A DNA stretch of 64,000 nucleotides, taken from positions 806,001-870,000 of the forward strand of contig CAWJIJ010000011.1 of assembly GCA_963842955.1 (NCBI GenBank). Direction: 5' to 3'. The DNA comes from JARFQW01 sp963842955 (GTDB taxonomy: Bacteria; Pseudomonadota; Gammaproteobacteria; Steroidobacterales; XN24). How positions within the stretch are numbered: the stretch's first letter is position 1; the number at the start of each line of letters is the position of its first letter. The notes under the pieces were generated by a model. The model saw only the letters and a list, made by a program, of their open reading frames with translations, had not been told where the DNA came from and did not search any database. The position numbers were made by a program, and so were the translations under genes. Positions 62,370 to 64,000 of this stretch are shown piece after piece.

Positions 62370-63875
62370 TCAGGCGCCCGCCTCAATGCCCGATGCGCGA
62401 AAGCCAAGACTTTCCGCAAGATGCGTTTCGGTCACATCCGCATCCCCGGCCAGATCCGCCACCGTTCGCGCAACGCGTAAAACCCGGTGACAGGCCCGGG
62501 CGGAGAACGCGAATCGCCTGGCGGCGGTCTTCAGAAGGCTCATCGCTTCGCCGCTGGCCCGGACCGTCCGGGCAAGGTTGCCGGCGGGGAGGCGCGCATT
62601 CTGTCCTCCCCGGCGTTGCTGTAGACGATGGGCGGCGGCCACGCGGCGGGCGACGATGGCGGTGGACTCGGGCGGACTGGCCGATTCCTCCAGCAGAGAA
62701 TCGCCGGGCCTGCCCACTTCGACGCACAGGTCGACACGATCCAGCAGGGGACCCGATACGCGGGTGCGGTAGCGCCTCACCTGCTCCAGGGTGCAGCGGC
62801 AGGACCGGACCGGGTCGCCGAGATGGCCGCAGGCGCAGGGGTTCATGGCCGCCACGAGCTGGAACTCCGCGGGCCAGCGGATCCGCTCGCTGACCCGCGA
62901 AATCGTGATCCCGCCGTCCTCCAGTGGCTCGCGCAGGCCCTCCAGCGCCCGCCGGTCGAATTCCGGCAGCTCATCGAGGAACAGAACTCCCCGATGCGCC
63001 AGCGAAACCTCGCCGGGTCGAGGCCTGGCACCGCCGCCACACAAAGCCGCCGGCGACGCGGTGTGATGGGGATGGCGAAACGGTCGCTGCCCCCAGACCG
63101 ACGGATCGAATGATCCGAAGGCGACCGAGTGGACGGCAGCCACCTCGAGGGCCTCGTCCTCGGCGAGTGGCGGCAACAGGCCGGGCAGCCGCCGGGCCAG
63201 CATGGTCTTGCCGGTTCCGGGCGGTCCGAACATCAGCAGATTGTGGCCGCCTGCGGCGGCGACCTCGAGCGCCCGGCGCGCGCCGGCCTGACCCCGGACA
63301 TCGGCCAGATCCTCTGTCAGCGGACGTGCTGCCGGCCGGCTGGCTACGGCCCTTGGCAGAGGCTCTTCGTCTGCCAGGTCCCGGCAAACCTCCAGCAGGT
63401 GAGCGGCCCCCAGCACCTCGGCTCCGTCCACCAGCGCGGCTTCCGGCGCCACCTCCCGGGGCACGATCAGGCGCCGGCCCGCCCGGCGCGCGTGGATGGC
63501 CGCCGGCAGCGCACCACGTACCGGTCGCAGATTGCCGCTCAGGGACAATTCGCCGAGGAACTCGGAGCGGGCCAGGCGGGTATCGGCAAGCTGGCCCGAG
63601 GCCGCGAGGATGCCGAGGGCGATGGCAAGATCAAAACGTCCGCCTTCCTTGGGCAGGTCCGCCGGCGCCAGGTTGATGGTGACGCGGCGGGGCGGAATCC
63701 GGAACCCGCAGTTTTGCAGCGCGGCCCGCACCCGGTCCCGGCTTTCCCTGACGGCCGCCTCCGGCAGTCCGACCACCGACATCCCTGGCAAACCACCACT
63801 CAAGTGCACCTCGACCGCGACCTGGGGTGCGTCAAGGCCGACCTGGGCCCGGCTGATCACGGTGGCAAGGGCCAT
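62370..63875 (-). CDS. comM: ComM/YifB-type AAA+ helicase (Mg-chelatase-like)
   Basis: 501 residues. An N-terminal Lon-like S5 domain (GLPGMSVVGLPEAAVRESRDRV in two parts) precedes the AAA+ core, with Walker A GPPGTGKTMLA, Walker B GVLFLDELPEF and VAAMNPCACGH with zinc-type Cys. ComM is a hexameric branch-migration helicase in natural transformation. Its C-terminal VADLAGDADVTETHLAESLGFR is typical. Confidence 0.95.
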   Translation of the reverse strand: MALATVISRAQVGLDAPQVAVEVHLSGGLPGMSVVGLPEAAVRESRDRVRAALQNCGFRIPPRRVTINLAPADLPKEGGRFDLAIALGILAASGQLADTRLARSEFLGELSLSGNLRPVRGALPAAIHARRAGRRLIVPREVAPEAALVDGAEVLGAAHLLEVCRDLADEEPLPRAVASRPAARPLTEDLADVRGQAGARRALEVAAAGGHNLLMFGPPGTGKTMLARRLPGLLPPLAEDEALEVAAVHSVAFGSFDPSVWGQRPFRHPHHTASPAALCGGGARPRPGEVSLAHRGVLFLDELPEFDRRALEGLREPLEDGGITISRVSERIRWPAEFQLVAAMNPCACGHLGDPVRSCRCTLEQVRRYRTRVSGPLLDRVDLCVEVGRPGDSLLEESASPPESTAIVARRVAAAHRLQQRRGGQNARLPAGNLARTVRASGEAMSLLKTAARRFAFSARACHRVLRVARTVADLAGDADVTETHLAESLGFRASGIEAGA

Positions 63876-63943
63876 GGCACCTCCCTGTGCAACGGCATCT
63901 GCGACGGCATGTGCAACGGCAGTATCGTCCCGTCCCGGAGCGA

Positions 63944-64000
63944 TCAGGTCTCGGAGGGGGCCTCCAGCTCGGCGATCCGCGCTTCCATCGCCTCCAGCCG
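63944..64000 (-). CDS. ubiK: Ubiquinone biosynthesis accessory factor UbiK, C-terminal end
   Basis: Only the last 18 codons are in the window: RLEAMEARIAELEAP then SET and stop. The C-terminal coiled-coil heptads and the position just upstream of comM match UbiK (YqiC). Too short for a firm call. Confidence 0.5.
   Translation of the reverse strand, partial: RLEAMEARIAELEAPSET

Overview
The window is a GC-rich, gene-dense stretch of bacterial chromosome. Gene content and order point to a gammaproteobacterium, probably in or near the Xanthomonadales/Lysobacterales-Chromatiales area. The evidence is a psp operon with a sigma-54 promoter, the block polA / engB / cytochrome c4 / dsbA, lptM-lysA, FadE with a PsrA-type operator, rraA, ubiK-comM, and an arginine pathway that uses an acetylornithine-type carbamoyltransferase (the Xanthomonas type). 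The genus cannot be fixed from the sequence alone.

Layout. 1-1850: membrane-anchored thermonuclease (cut by the window edge) and an LCAT-like lipoprotein. 1895-4938: phage-shock operon (pspA, pspB, two pspC-type genes, one extra small membrane protein) divergent from pspF. 5255-8436: CPA2 antiporter coupled to purT. 8479-12239: operon of a GntR/YtrA regulator, an ABC exporter, a BON lipoprotein and a DUF4097 protein with a DTGSG repeat. 12514-18841: mdh, fadE, a DUF4286-DUF3667 fusion, dinB. 18927-24315: gspA-gspB, a secreted gluzincin-like peptidase, a Cys/Met-metabolism PLP enzyme. 24331-29805: SRAP protein, YadG/YadH exporter, TPR protein, MEST-like hydrolase, an unknown gene, an orphan FlhC-like regulator. 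29860-34697: rraA, nudC, NRDE protein, S9 peptidase, and an esterase convergent with them. 34755-43371: argR and a tightly coupled arginine operon with an embedded P-loop gene of unknown function. 43466-50233: lptM, lysA, polA, rfbG, a putative small RNA, engB. 50345-58075: cytochrome c4, dsbA, hemY-type oxidase, small envelope genes, an amidohydrolase remnant, an alkylsulfatase, a FUN14 protein, an outer-membrane barrel. 58252-59514: Doc-type toxin-antitoxin pair, tRNA-Arg, and a tandem array of broken tRNA copies. 59754-64000: cytochrome c5, rep, comM, and the end of ubiK.

Two points shape how the annotation should be read. First, eight otherwise ordinary genes (pspF, gspB, the peptidase at 21703, the PLP enzyme at 23163, argD, argF', polA, cytochrome c4) each need exactly one frame change. 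In all eight it has the same sign: one surplus base, so each full span is 3n+1 nucleotides long. This looks more like a systematic single-base insertion error in the assembly than like real gene loss, and I annotate them as full-length CDS with a shift. Second, the most interesting unexplained structures are non-coding or contextual: a sigma-E-like promoter and structured RNA just before engB, at the Spot 42/ErsA locus; the P-loop gene inside an arginine operon with no visible argA or argE; and tRNA-Arg copies split in the T-loop by a 77-bp multi-hairpin element.
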